A DNA stretch of 64,000 bases. Source: Rodentibacter genomosp. 2. GTDB taxonomy: Bacteria > Pseudomonadota > Gammaproteobacteria > Enterobacterales > Pasteurellaceae. The stretch covers positions 124,001-188,000 of the forward strand of contig MLHP01000024.1 of the NCBI GenBank assembly GCA_001999425.1. The letters are read 5' to 3'. How positions within the stretch are numbered: position 1 is the first letter of the stretch; every line of letters starts with the position of its first letter. The notes beneath the pieces are model-generated. The model was not told where the DNA came from and did no database searches. It was given only the letters and a program-made list of their open reading frames with translations. Both the position numbers and the translations under genes were made by a program. This document shows positions 11,601 to 19,864 of this stretch, piece by piece.

Positions 11601-12963
11601 TGATGAAGGTAAAATTGTTTTAACTTCCCGTAATACGGAATTAACTGTTACTGACGCATTCGGTCGTACCAAAGAACACTATAAAGTGCCTTACGGTGCG
11701 GTATTAAGTAAAGGTGATGGTCAAGAAGTTACTGCGGGTGAAACCGTAGCAAACTGGGATCCGCATACTATGCCGGTTGTGTCTGAAGTTGCCGGTTTTG
11801 TAAAATTCGTGGATATCGTGGACGGTTTAACCGTAACACGTCAAACCGATGAATTAACCGGTTTATCCTCGATTGTGGTACAAGATGTGGGTGAACGTGC
11901 AACTGCAGGTAAAGATTTACGCCCAACCATTAAATTAGTTGATGCAAACGGCAATGACGTTTTCTTGCCGGAAACCGATGTTATCGCACAATACTTCTTA
12001 CCGGGTAAAGCAATCGTCAGTTTAGACGATGGCGCAGCGGTAAAAGTGGGTGAACCGTTAGCCCGTATTCCACAAGAATCTGTGGGAACGAAGGATATTA
12101 CCGGTGGTCTTCCACGCGTTGCAGACTTGTTTGAAGCCCGTAAACCGAAAGAGCCGGCAATTTTGGCGGAGATTTCAGGTATCGTATCTTTCGGTAAAGA
12201 AACCAAAGGGAAACGTCGCTTACTGATCACACCGACTGAAGGCGAAGTGTACGAAGAAATGATCCCGAAATGGCGTCAGCTCAACGTATTTGAAGGTGAG
12301 ATGGTTCAACGTGGTGATGTGATCTCTGATGGTGCGGAAACACCACACGATATTTTACGTTTACGCGGTGTACGTGCCGTAACAGAATACATTGTGAACG
12401 AAGTGCAAGATGTTTACCGCTTACAAGGGGTAAAAATCAATGATAAGCACATTGAAGTCATTGTTCGCCAAATGTTGCGTAAAGCGGTGATCACTCAGGC
12501 TTACGACTCTGAATTCCTTGAAGGGGAACAAGTGGAAGTGGCACGTGTGAAAATCGTAAACCGTAAACGTGAAGCAGAAGGCAAACCTTTGGTTGAGTTC
12601 GAGCGCGAATTATTGGGTATCACTAAAGCATCTCTTGCAACGGAATCCTTCATCTCAGCAGCATCGTTCCAAGAAACCACACGTGTGCTTACCGAAGCAG
12701 CTGTGGCAGGTAAACGTGACGAATTACGCGGCTTGAAAGAAAACGTGATCGTTGGTCGTTTAATTCCGGCTGGTACTGGTTTTGCGTATCACCAAAACCG
12801 CATTAAAAACCGCCAAAAAGCAGCGGAATTAGCGGTGGAAGCAATTGAAGAACCAATTTCTACTTTTGCAACCGATGCGGATATCGAAGCGGAATTTGAA
12901 TTTATCGCAGATGATGCAACGCAAAGCCTAGCGGCATTATTAAATTCCGAAATGGAAGAGTAA
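8695..12963 (+). CDS. rpoC: RNA polymerase beta' subunit
   Basis: RpoC holds the active-site magnesium through NADFDGD (about residues 459-465), visible here as [16 protein letters not shown]. The N-terminal zinc site ([19 protein letters not shown]) and the second zinc site ([11 protein letters not shown]) are intact, and [16 protein letters not shown] of the trigger-loop region is present. I chose GTG 8695 ([11 protein letters not shown], 1422 residues): AGGAG at 8683-8687 is 7 bases before it, whereas ATG 8689 is one base from the AGGAG and adds two residues that relatives lack. The C terminus ends in an acidic tail (LLNSEMEE). It is followed by a strong terminator. Confidence 0.98.
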   Translation: MKDLVKFLKAQSKTSEDFDVIKIGLASPDMIRSWSFGEVKKPETINYRTFKPERDGLFCARIFGPVKDYECLCGKYKRLKHRGVICEKCGVEVTQTKVRRERMGHIELASPVAHIWFLKSLPSRIGLLLDMPLRDIERVLYFEMYIVTEPGMTDLERGQLLTEEQYLDAEDRWQDEFEAKMGAEAIQDLLKGMDLDVECEKLREELQETNSETKRKKITKRLKLLEAFIQSGNKPEWMVMTVLPVLPPDLRPLVPLDGGRFATSDLNDLYRRVINRNNRLKRLLDLIAPDIIVRNEKRMLQESVDALLDNGRRGRAITGSNRRPLKSLADMIKGKQGRFRQNLLGKRVDYSGRSVITVGPYLHLHQCGLPKKMALELFRPFIYAKLESRGYATTIKAAKKMVEREEAIVWDILAEVIREHPILLNRAPTLHRLGIQAFEPILIEGKAIQLHPLVCAAFNADFDGDQMAVHVPLTLEAQLEARALMMSTNNVLSPANGDPIIVPSQDVVLGLYYMTREKVNGKGEGMLLQDPREAERAYSTGQAELHSRVKVRITEYVKNEAGELDAVTTLTDTTIGRAILWMIAPKGMPYALFNQTLGKKAISKLINEAYRRLGLKESVMFADQIMYTGFAYAARSGSSVGIDDMVIPEKKYEIISAAEDEVAEIQEQFQSGLVTAGERYNKVIDIWAAANERVAKAMMENLSTEEVLNREGKPEKQASFNSIFMMADSGARGSAAQIRQLAGMRGLMARPDGSIIETPITANFREGLNVLQYFISTHGARKGLADTALKTANSGYLTRRLVDVAQDLVIIEDDCGTHEGLVMTPLIEGGDEKVPLRELVLGRVAAEDIYKPGTEEVLIARNTLLDEKLCDVLDANSVDSVKVRSVVTCDTNYGVCAKCYGRDLARGHLINQGEAVGVIAAQSIGEPGTQLTMRTFHIGGAASAAAKESSVQVKNTGTLHLANAKFVTNDEGKIVLTSRNTELTVTDAFGRTKEHYKVPYGAVLSKGDGQEVTAGETVANWDPHTMPVVSEVAGFVKFVDIVDGLTVTRQTDELTGLSSIVVQDVGERATAGKDLRPTIKLVDANGNDVFLPETDVIAQYFLPGKAIVSLDDGAAVKVGEPLARIPQESVGTKDITGGLPRVADLFEARKPKEPAILAEISGIVSFGKETKGKRRLLITPTEGEVYEEMIPKWRQLNVFEGEMVQRGDVISDGAETPHDILRLRGVRAVTEYIVNEVQDVYRLQGVKINDKHIEVIVRQMLRKAVITQAYDSEFLEGEQVEVARVKIVNRKREAEGKPLVEFERELLGITKASLATESFISAASFQETTRVLTEAAVAGKRDELRGLKENVIVGRLIPAGTGFAYHQNRIKNRQKAAELAVEAIEEPISTFATDADIEAEFEFIADDATQSLAALLNSEMEE

Positions 12964-12980
12964 TTTTGTAATATAGATAA

Positions 12981-13004
12981 AAAAGCCCCGAAAGGGGCTT
13001 TTTT
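12981..13004 (+). terminator. Rho-independent terminator of the rpoBC operon
   Basis: AAAAGCCCC-GAAA-GGGGCTTTTTT: a perfect GC stem closed by a GAAA tetraloop and followed by Ts, 17 bases after the rpoC stop. Confidence 0.95.
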
Positions 13005-13139
13005 GTTGGCCATTATAGGAGCAATGACTTGGCGATGAAAATTCAAAGTGCGGTCATTTTTTCAAGAGTTTGAAATTTTTGAGAAAGTCTTACCATTTAT
13101 TGTTAGACTTACGCAAAGATTTTTTATAAGGATAATTAA

Positions 13140-14084
13140 ATGGCTACAACAAAACCTTTTCCTCTGCCCACCGGCTATTTTGGTATTCCTCTAGGATTAG
13201 GGGCACTCTCTTTGGCATGGTGGCATTTGGCGGATTTCTTCCCTTGGGTACAAACTATTAGTGATGTGGTCGGCATTACGGCAATGATGGTTTGGTTAGC
13301 CTTTATTGCTATGTATGGGTATAAATTGCATTATTATTTCCACGAAGTGAAGGAAGAATATCTCTGCCCTGTTCGCTTTTCTTTTCTCGCATTGATTCCT
13401 ATCACAACCATGTTAGTCGGCGATATTGCCTATCGTTGGAATCCTGTGATAGCGGAAGTGATGATTTGGTTAGGAACTATCGGACAATTACTATTTTCTT
13501 CTTTTAGGATAAGTGAACTTTGGAAAGGCGGTGTTTTCGAGCAAAAATCAACACGCCCACCCTTTTATTTACCTTCTGTTGCGGCAAATTTCACCAGTGC
13601 AAGTTCACTCGCTTTATTAGGCTATCACGATCTTGGTTATTTATTTTTCGGTGCAGGTTTCATCGCGTGGATAATGTTTGAACCCGTATTACTCCAACAT
13701 TTACGAATATCTTCCTTAGAACCGCCTTTTCGTGCCACCATGGGGATTATTCTCGCCCCGGCATTTGTTTGCGCATCCGCTTATCTCGCCGTCAATCAAG
13801 GTGAAGTTGATACTTTCGCTAAAATCCTATGGGGCTATGGCTTTTTGCAAATGTTCTTTCTATTGAGAATTTTCCCTTGGATTATCGAAAAAGGCTTAAA
13901 CATCGGTTTATGGGCTTTCTCATTCGGCTTAGCATCCATGGCAAATAGTGCGGTTGTTTTCTACCATAATCAAGTGTTATCAGGAATAGCTATGTTTGCC
14001 TTTATTTTCTCAAATTTGATGATTGGATTACTTGTGTTGATGACGTTGTGGAAGTTTGGGAAAGGAGAGTTTTGGGTGAAATAG
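13140..14084 (+). CDS. tehA: TehA, SLAC1-family anion channel (tellurite resistance)
   Basis: TehA is a ten-helix inner-membrane channel of the SLAC1/TehA family; the H. influenzae protein has a known structure, and high-copy expression of E. coli tehA gives tellurite resistance. The 314-residue product shows the conserved N terminus (FPLPTGYFGIPLGLGALSLAW), TSASSLALLGYHDLGY, LRISSLEPPFRATMGI and LRIFPWIIEKGLNIGLWAFSFG. The Phe that gates the pore in the H. influenzae structure (Phe262) is present at the same number. The remaining sequence is a regular series of hydrophobic helices. tehB is not adjacent. ATG 13140 has AAGGATAA upstream. Confidence 0.95.
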   Translation: MATTKPFPLPTGYFGIPLGLGALSLAWWHLADFFPWVQTISDVVGITAMMVWLAFIAMYGYKLHYYFHEVKEEYLCPVRFSFLALIPITTMLVGDIAYRWNPVIAEVMIWLGTIGQLLFSSFRISELWKGGVFEQKSTRPPFYLPSVAANFTSASSLALLGYHDLGYLFFGAGFIAWIMFEPVLLQHLRISSLEPPFRATMGIILAPAFVCASAYLAVNQGEVDTFAKILWGYGFLQMFFLLRIFPWIIEKGLNIGLWAFSFGLASMANSAVVFYHNQVLSGIAMFAFIFSNLMIGLLVLMTLWKFGKGEFWVK

Positions 14085-14276
14085 TGAGAGTTTATTTAAC
14101 CCTTGTTGCTCAGAGCAAAGTCTTACTACGTTATTAAATTTCAATATGAAAATTAGTTTTGCAAAATTAATAAAAAAATTCCCCAAAGAACGTCTTTATT
14201 ATATAAAGTATATAGAAAAATTGATAGTATTCTTTTAGAATAAGATATTCAATCAGAATATAGAAAGGATTTTATA
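14085..14276 (+). other. AT-rich spacer upstream of the SIR2-domain gene
   Basis: This 192-base stretch changes from ordinary composition to very AT-rich sequence, with runs such as AATTAATAAAAAAATT and TTATTATATAAAGTATATAG. A weak promoter may be present (TTGATA at 14221 with GATATT 17 bases later), followed by AAAGGA before ATG 14277. The composition shift matches that of the following gene and probably marks the left edge of acquired DNA. Confidence 0.4.
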
Positions 14277-15575
14277 ATGGCAATTAGTCATGTCTTATTA
14301 GAAATATCATATGCTTTAATTCATAATCGGTTATGCTTTTTTACTGGTGCTGGGTTTAGTAAGGCTATTACAAATGGTAAAGCACCATCTTGGAAAACTC
14401 TATTAGAGGAGGTTTGTAAGAATAATGATATAGAAAGAGATATTTTAGAACAAGACTCATTAAATTTAGAAGAAAAAGCTCAACTCATTTCTGAGAAATT
14501 AAAAGATAAAGATAGAAATAAGAGTATTTATAATGAAATATCATCTGTTATTTCATCTTTGCATTTATCTGATAGTGGAATTGATAATATTAAAAATTTC
14601 TTCTCAAATCAGAAATTCAGAATAATTACAACTAATTATGATAAATTAACTGAAGAGCTAATTAAGGACGATTATAATAGTTTTTCTCCAGGTAAGCCTA
14701 TACCAAAAATTGAAGCTAAGGTAGATATATACCATATTCATGGTTCTATTGATTCCCCTAACCATATGGTTGTTACTGCCGAAGATTATTTTAAATTTAT
14801 AAATTATGAATCCTATTTTTCTAGAAAATTAAGTACATCTTTGCATGAAAATCTTGTGGTTATTTTAGGTTACTCATTATCAGATATAAATCTGAAAGCT
14901 ATTATTAATGAGTATAAGGGGTTTTCAAGCAACCAATATGTTCCAATTAACATAATATTTATATCTAGGGAAAGCGTTTCTCAATATACCAAAGATTATT
15001 ATCTTAGTTGTTTTGGTATTAGGGTTGTTGATAACCTGGAAATTGAATATTTTTTTGAAAAGTTAAATCAGAAAATTAATGAGGTCATAAGTCGAGAGGG
15101 AAGAACTGTCCAAAATATAAGGAAATTTCTTTATGAGGAGAAAACATATACTGATGAATATTTAAAACAATCAACATCACTATTCGAGATAGTATCATAT
15201 ATTCAAGCATTAGGTATAGAACTTACTGATGAAAGTGTTACTAAATTATTAACCGATATATTAGAAAGAAAAGTAAAATTCACATTTGAAAGCCATGCTT
15301 GGGAACAGTATTATCACTTGGCGTTGTGGTTGATATACTTAAATAGTACTATTTATTTTAAAGATTCCGAAGTGAAAGATATTATTTTAAAACATACGAT
15401 ATATTCGCTTGATACAGCTGGAGCTAAATGGAAATTAGGTAAACCCTGGCTGGCTTCGGAGGAGTGGACGGCATCGTGGAGTAATATTATCCCAGAGAAT
15501 AGGTTAATAATTAAAGAATATGCAGAGAAGCATCTAAAAAATGATTTTGCTAAGAAAAATATTCTGGGGATTTAA
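14277..15575 (+). CDS. SIR2-like domain protein, candidate stand-alone antiphage NADase
   Basis: The N-terminal half carries the NAD-binding motifs of the SIR2-like family: FFTGAGFSKA (residues 21-30), ITTNYDKLTEE (117-127, with Asn120 and Asp122), YHIHGSID (152-159, with His155 as likely catalytic base) and LGYSLSDINLKAII (197-210). The zinc-ribbon CxxC pairs of true sirtuin deacetylases are absent, which is typical of the prokaryotic SIR2 NADases used in defence (ThsA, DSR, SIR2-HerA and short-pAgo systems). Residues about 260-432 are a helical region I cannot assign. The gene is far more AT-rich than its neighbours, contains no uptake signal and sits alone between tehA and pepD, all signs of transfer. 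There is no HerA, pAgo, TIR or SLOG partner nearby. Defence function is inference. Confidence 0.75.
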   Translation: MAISHVLLEISYALIHNRLCFFTGAGFSKAITNGKAPSWKTLLEEVCKNNDIERDILEQDSLNLEEKAQLISEKLKDKDRNKSIYNEISSVISSLHLSDSGIDNIKNFFSNQKFRIITTNYDKLTEELIKDDYNSFSPGKPIPKIEAKVDIYHIHGSIDSPNHMVVTAEDYFKFINYESYFSRKLSTSLHENLVVILGYSLSDINLKAIINEYKGFSSNQYVPINIIFISRESVSQYTKDYYLSCFGIRVVDNLEIEYFFEKLNQKINEVISREGRTVQNIRKFLYEEKTYTDEYLKQSTSLFEIVSYIQALGIELTDESVTKLLTDILERKVKFTFESHAWEQYYHLALWLIYLNSTIYFKDSEVKDIILKHTIYSLDTAGAKWKLGKPWLASEEWTASWSNIIPENRLIIKEYAEKHLKNDFAKKNILGI

Positions 15576-15597
15576 CTCTATATGAAATTTCTTGATG

Positions 15598-15630
15598 ACA
15601 AATATGACAGACTTTATCTGCCATATTTGT
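15598..15630. terminator. Hairpin between the convergent SIR2 and pepD genes
   Basis: ACAAATATG-A-CAGA pairs with TCTG-C-CATATTTGT (9 plus 4 pairs, one A-C mismatch) around a CTTTA loop. It lies in the 68-base gap where the two transcripts meet. It lacks a clear T run on either strand, so it may be a weak bidirectional terminator or a 3'-end stability element. Confidence 0.5.
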
Positions 15631-15643
15631 TAGATTAAGCACT

Positions 15644-17101
15644 TTATTTGATGGACTCAATATTAACCAAAACCCTCACTAACACATCCCAATAAATTTT
15701 CACCGCTTCAATATTCACTTTTTCATCAGGTGAGTGAGCATTGCGGATGGTTGGGCCTAAAGATACCATATCAATATGCGGATAATGTTCTTTTAACAAA
15801 CCACATTCAAGACCTGCGTGGATCACTTTGATTTCAGGGTCTTTGCCTAATACTTCGGCATAATGTTTTTTCGTTAGGTTGAGAATGGCGGAGTCATTCA
15901 CCGGTTTCCAGCCCGGGTAAGGGGCGGAGAATTCGGTTTTCGCACCGGCTAAGGTGGCAACGGAGCTTAATAGCTCGGTTACATAAGCCTTACCGCTTTC
16001 AATCAATGAACGCACTAAAATCGTGCCTTTCACTTTATCACCTTCGGTTTTCAACACACCGATACTGAGTGAGCTTTCCACCACATTTTTAATCACATCA
16101 CTGTTGCGGATCACACCGTTTGGTAAGGCATTTAACAAATGAATCACCGTTTTTGTACTTTGTGCGGTGAATACGGTTTCGGCTTTAGTTGTCGGTTCAA
16201 CAAAAAGGGTTAAATTCGGTTCGGCAATCGCTAATTCTTCTTTGAGTAAAACGTCAAGATTTTTGACCGCACTTTCAAGGGCATTAACCTCACCATTAAA
16301 CGCTAGAACGGCAGCTGCTTCACGGGGAATGGCATTACGAATTGAGCCACCACGAATTTCCGCTAAAGCAAAGTGCGGTTGATTTTGCGAAAGTTTTGCC
16401 AACACACGGGCAAGCAACTTAATTGCATTCACTCTGCCGGTGTGAATATCACAACCGGAATGCCCGCCACGCAAGCCCTTTAAGGTGAGTTGAAGGCAAT
16501 GCTCGAAAGCATTATTTTCTCGTTCTATCGGTAATTCCAAATTGGCATTAATGCCGCCGGCACAACCGATATAAATTTCGCCGATTTCCTCCGTATCCGT
16601 ATTAATGAGTATTTCGGATTGCAACCAATTACGGCGAAGATTTAATGCGCCGTCCATACCGGTTTCTTCCGTCATTGTGAGCAACACTTCAAGAGGCGGA
16701 TGCGCCACATCATCACTTTCTAACACCGCAAGGGCAGAGGCTAAACCAATTCCGTTGTCCGCTCCCAATGTGGTGCCTTGTGCTTTCACCCAATCGCCGT
16801 CAATGTATGGACGAATTGGATCTTGGGTGAAATCGTGTGGATTGCCTTCATTGGCTTGCGGCACCATATCCAAATGAGCTTGCAATGCCACCGGCGTGCG
16901 GTTTTCCATTCCGGCGGTTGCAGGCTTGCGAATTAACACATTGCCCGCGTCATCACGTTCCACAAAAAACTGTTTTTCTTTCGCCCAATTGACAATGAAA
17001 TTTGCCAATTCGTCCTCATGATGGGAAGGGTGAGGGATAGCACAAATTTGATCAAACCATTTCCATAATAATTGTGGTTGTAGGGTGGTAATTTCAGACA
17101 T
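15644..17101 (-). CDS. pepD: Aminoacyl-histidine dipeptidase (peptidase D, M20)
   Basis: PepD is a cytoplasmic dizinc dipeptidase with broad specificity that includes carnosine-like Xaa-His dipeptides. The 485-residue product has the M20 metal and catalytic residues: His76 and Asp78 in QAHLDMV, Asp115 in GADNGIG, the general base pair Glu145-Glu146 in TEETGMDG, Asp169 in NTDTEE, and a C-terminal His in RNAHSPDE. The lid domain includes [15 protein letters not shown]. Length matches E. coli PepD. It is divergent from gpt with a 100-base shared promoter region. Two uptake signals lie inside it (16266-16274 and 16371-16379). Confidence 0.96.
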   Translation of the reverse strand: MSEITTLQPQLLWKWFDQICAIPHPSHHEDELANFIVNWAKEKQFFVERDDAGNVLIRKPATAGMENRTPVALQAHLDMVPQANEGNPHDFTQDPIRPYIDGDWVKAQGTTLGADNGIGLASALAVLESDDVAHPPLEVLLTMTEETGMDGALNLRRNWLQSEILINTDTEEIGEIYIGCAGGINANLELPIERENNAFEHCLQLTLKGLRGGHSGCDIHTGRVNAIKLLARVLAKLSQNQPHFALAEIRGGSIRNAIPREAAAVLAFNGEVNALESAVKNLDVLLKEELAIAEPNLTLFVEPTTKAETVFTAQSTKTVIHLLNALPNGVIRNSDVIKNVVESSLSIGVLKTEGDKVKGTILVRSLIESGKAYVTELLSSVATLAGAKTEFSAPYPGWKPVNDSAILNLTKKHYAEVLGKDPEIKVIHAGLECGLLKEHYPHIDMVSLGPTIRNAHSPDEKVNIEAVKIYWDVLVRVLVNIESIK

Positions 17102-17201
17102 ATTCTTTCCTTTTTGCGAAAAATTTCACGAAATAATAGCATAAAACCCCGTTTCAGGTTATCCTTACGCAATTTTTATTTATCGATATTAAGGTGTAAT
17201 T

Positions 17202-17669
17202 ATGAGCGAAAAATATGTGGTGACTTGGGATATGTTCCAAATGCACGCCCGCAAATTATCAGAACGTTTACTTCCCGCTTCCCAATGGAAAGGCATTATT
17301 GCGGTCAGCCGTGGTGGTTTATTTCCGGCAGCGGTATTAGCGCGTGAATTAAGCATTCGCCACGTAGAAACCGTTTGTATCGCCAGTTATCACGATCACA
17401 CAAGCCAAGGGGAACTCCAAGTTTTACACGCGGCGGAAGTACCAAACGGTGGGGAAGGCTTTATCGTTGTTGATGATTTGGTCGATACCGGCAACACCGC
17501 TCGTGCAATTCGTGAAATGTATCCTAATGCAAAATTTGTCACCGTTTTCGCCAAACCGGCAGGGGCAAAATTAGTGGACGATTATATCATCGACATTCCG
17601 CAAAACACATGGATTGAACAACCTTGGGATTTAGGTTTAGCGTTTGTTCCTCCTCTTGCGAGAAAATAA
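17202..17669 (+). CDS. gpt: Xanthine-guanine phosphoribosyltransferase
   Basis: Gpt salvages guanine, xanthine and hypoxanthine to their nucleotides using PRPP. The 155-residue product has the type I phosphoribosyltransferase signature [17 protein letters not shown] (acidic pair and PRPP loop), the pyrophosphate loop [11 protein letters not shown] and the C-terminal purine-binding part with [16 protein letters not shown]. Length equals the typical 152-155 residues. AAGGTG precedes ATG 17202. pepD is transcribed divergently. Confidence 0.96.
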   Translation: MSEKYVVTWDMFQMHARKLSERLLPASQWKGIIAVSRGGLFPAAVLARELSIRHVETVCIASYHDHTSQGELQVLHAAEVPNGGEGFIVVDDLVDTGNTARAIREMYPNAKFVTVFAKPAGAKLVDDYIIDIPQNTWIEQPWDLGLAFVPPLARK

Positions 17670-17683
17670 GACTTTTAAAATAA

Positions 17684-17723
17684 AAGTGCGGTCGAAAATC
17701 CTTAAGATTTTACGACCGCTTTT
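17684..17723. terminator. Terminator behind gpt containing an uptake signal
   Basis: GCGGTCG-AAAATC pairs with GATTTT-A-CGACCGC around CTTAA, followed by TTTTC; on the other strand it is followed by ACTTTTATTTT, so it can also serve the convergent minus-strand gene ending at 17787. The left arm includes the uptake signal AAGTGCGGT (17684-17692). Confidence 0.85.
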
Positions 17724-17786
17724 CATTATAGGTTTTAATTTGAAAAGGATAGACAGAATTTCGTCTAACTCATTTCTTACCCAGCA

Positions 17787-18632
17787 TTAATATTTCAAGA
17801 CTTCACTCTCTTTTGGCACAGCAACTTTGCTCAAATTGTTTTCCTTCACGAATTTTCGCATTTCATCGGATGTCACCGAAGCGTGATTGACCGCATCCAT
17901 ATGGACGGTAATAATATCGGCTTTTGGCGCAACCTGACGGGCTTTCGCCACATCGGCTTTCCCCATAATAATACTATCTGAATTACCTTCCATTTGTGCA
18001 TAACCCGTATTCATGACAATCACTTCGGGTTTATAACGGTTGAGTGCAAAATCCACTTCTTCATTCCAAATGGTATCGCCTACGATATACAGTGTTTTTT
18101 CTCCGTCCGCTTGCATTACCACGCCCATTGCTTCACCTAAAATTTCAGCAAATTGTGGGGTAGAGTACATTTGATCAGTACCGTGTTGTCCGCCGGTCTT
18201 GCTTAATTTTACTTGGTTAAATTCTGTATTTTTACCTACGACTCTAACATCTTTAAAGCCTTGTGAACGGATAATTTGTGCATCACCGGCATTTTGTACA
18301 AAAATCGGTAAGGTTTTCGGTAACATTTTTTGTGCATATTCGTCCCAGTGATCAGCGTGGGTATGTGTCACAATCACCGCATCAACGCCTTCTAATACCT
18401 TTTCAACCGGTTCTGCCATATCAATCAACGGATTACGTTTTTGACTGTTAATCGTGCCTTCAAAGCCTGCATAAGTGCCTTTAGGGGCAAGATAGGGATC
18501 GACTAAAAACGTGCTACCTGCCATTTCAATTTTGGCGGTCGCATTACGGATATGCTGATAGCTGATTTCGGCATGAGCTGTTGTCGCTAAGGTTGCTGCA
18601 ATGAGTGTCAATAAGATAGGTTTTAATTTCAT
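17787..18632 (-). CDS. Secreted metallo-beta-lactamase-fold hydrolase, UlaG-like
   Basis: The 281-residue protein begins with a cleavable signal peptide (hydrophobic residues 5-18, cleavage after AHA at about residue 21), so it should be periplasmic. It belongs to the metallo-beta-lactamase superfamily: HTHADHWD at residues 90-97 supplies the first metal site (His90, His92, Asp94, His95), Asp in IVGDTIW is the bridging ligand and HMDAVNH near the C terminus gives the last His. The arrangement resembles UlaG-type L-ascorbate-6-P lactonase relatives, but substrate cannot be read from sequence. It is divergent from a DJ-1/AraC regulator that may control it. Confidence 0.8.
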   Translation of the reverse strand: MKLKPILLTLIAATLATTAHAEISYQHIRNATAKIEMAGSTFLVDPYLAPKGTYAGFEGTINSQKRNPLIDMAEPVEKVLEGVDAVIVTHTHADHWDEYAQKMLPKTLPIFVQNAGDAQIIRSQGFKDVRVVGKNTEFNQVKLSKTGGQHGTDQMYSTPQFAEILGEAMGVVMQADGEKTLYIVGDTIWNEEVDFALNRYKPEVIVMNTGYAQMEGNSDSIIMGKADVAKARQVAPKADIITVHMDAVNHASVTSDEMRKFVKENNLSKVAVPKESEVLKY

Positions 18633-18716
18633 TTTGTTTCCTCTTGTAAAAATAAGATAAATTAAACCGCTTGTGTGCGGTGTGATTATTATGAAAGAGA
18701 GATAAAATAAAAAATA

Positions 18717-18745
18717 TTGACTTATTATTCAAATATCGAAAAAAT
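18717..18745 (+). promoter_or_regulatory. Possible promoter of the DJ-1/AraC regulator gene
   Basis: TTGACT at 18717-18722 with AAAAAT 17 bases later. The -10 element matches only partly. It lies in the divergent 142-base gap between the regulator and the periplasmic hydrolase. Confidence 0.35.
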
Positions 18746-18774
18746 TGGGTCAAATTTATTCGCATGAGAAAAAA

Positions 18775-19722
18775 ATGCCTATTCCAACTGTTGCACTTGT
18801 ACTTTATCCCCAATTTAACCCTTTTCAGTTTTCTGTGCCTTATATGGTTTTTTCAACAGAAATTGAGGACAAGCCCTTATTTAATGTCAAGATTGTGGCG
18901 GAAAATCCAAGGGTGGCACAGTCCTATCCTGCTACGATTGTAGCTGATGGCGATTTGGGTTTGTTAGCTCAAGCTGATTTTATTGTGATACCGGGTTGGG
19001 ATAATGTTGATCAACCTCCCTCCGAGGCTTTAATACTGGCATTACAACAAGCGGCACAACGTGGAGCGATGATTGTGGGGCTGTGTTATGGGGCATATTC
19101 ACTGGCTTATGCCGGATTGCTGAATGGTAAAAAGGCCACGACACATTGGTTAGGTGAAACGGATTTTAAACAACGTTTCCCACAGGTAAAATTAGACTGC
19201 AATGCAATTTATATTGAAGATGAAAATATCATCACCTCTGCGGGAACGTCTGCAGGGTTAGATTGCTGTCTTGCGATTGTTCGCCGCCAATATGGTGTAA
19301 AAATTGCCAATCAACTGGCACGTTTGTTAGTGATTTCTCCTCATCGGGAAGGAGGACAAGCGCAATTTATTGAACAACCCATTGCTCGTAAAACCGCTAA
19401 TGAGAATATCAATGAATGGCTAGATATTATACGAACTAATCTAACAGGAAATTATTCGATTGATGAGTTAGCCAAACAATTAATGATGAGCCGCAGCACA
19501 TTCACTCGTCATTTTCGTCAAGCAACGGGAATGGCATTCACCGAATGGTTGATTGAGGTACGGCTACAAAAAGGGCGGGAATTATTAGAAAGCACCAAAC
19601 TAACGATTGACGAAATTGCCCACCAAATTGGCTTCCATTCCACAACGGCATTCCGCCAACATTTTAAAGCCAAACATCATATCAGCCCAAAACAATGGCA
19701 AAAGCGGTTTTCTATATCATAA
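18775..19722 (+). CDS. GlxA/FtrA-type regulator: DJ-1/PfpI-like domain plus AraC helix-turn-helix
   Basis: Residues about 1-200 form a DJ-1/PfpI-like (class I glutaminase-like) domain with the nucleophile-elbow motif VGLCYGAYSLA (Cys104), and residues about 215-315 form the double helix-turn-helix of the AraC/XylS family (SIDELAKQLMMSRSTFTRHFRQATG and IDEIAHQIGFHSTTAFRQHFK). Such proteins are ligand-responsive transcription factors. ATG 18775 (MPIPTVALVLYP, 315 residues) was preferred to a TTG at 18745 because relatives start near the DJ-1 strand. The adjacent divergent periplasmic hydrolase is the obvious candidate target. The ligand is unknown. Confidence 0.85.
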   Translation: MPIPTVALVLYPQFNPFQFSVPYMVFSTEIEDKPLFNVKIVAENPRVAQSYPATIVADGDLGLLAQADFIVIPGWDNVDQPPSEALILALQQAAQRGAMIVGLCYGAYSLAYAGLLNGKKATTHWLGETDFKQRFPQVKLDCNAIYIEDENIITSAGTSAGLDCCLAIVRRQYGVKIANQLARLLVISPHREGGQAQFIEQPIARKTANENINEWLDIIRTNLTGNYSIDELAKQLMMSRSTFTRHFRQATGMAFTEWLIEVRLQKGRELLESTKLTIDEIAHQIGFHSTTAFRQHFKAKHHISPKQWQKRFSIS

Positions 19723-19749
19723 GATACAAAAGGGAATATGGCATAAAAC

Positions 19750-19790
19750 AAAGGGCTGAATTGACATGGATCATTCAGCCCTTTATTTTC
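19750..19790 (+). terminator. Terminator after the AraC-type regulator
   Basis: AAAGGGCTGAA and TTCAGCCCTTT form a perfect 11-pair stem around a 13-base loop, followed by ATTTTCCCTT. It lies 28 bases after the stop and ahead of the dnaE promoter. Confidence 0.85.
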
Positions 19791-19809
19791 CCTTCATTTC
19801 AAATTTCCG

Positions 19810-19815
19810 TATAAT
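19810..19815 (+). promoter_or_regulatory. -10 element of the dnaE promoter
   Basis: A perfect TATAAT lies 50 bases before dnaE, just behind the upstream terminator; no good -35 is visible at the usual distance. An uptake signal on the minus strand (19843-19851) lies in the leader. Confidence 0.5.
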
Positions 19816-19864
19816 ACACGCCTATAAAACGTATTCAAATTAACCGCACTTTCAAGGATTTTAA

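Noticed and set aside
14277-15575. SIR2-domain protein as a CobB-like protein deacylase
   Set aside because: The zinc-ribbon cysteines are absent and the size and C-terminal helical half do not fit; defence-type SIR2-like is a better match.
18544-18813. Minus-strand frame across the MBL/AraC promoter gap
   Set aside because: It overlaps the start of the secreted hydrolase in another frame and lacks coding character.
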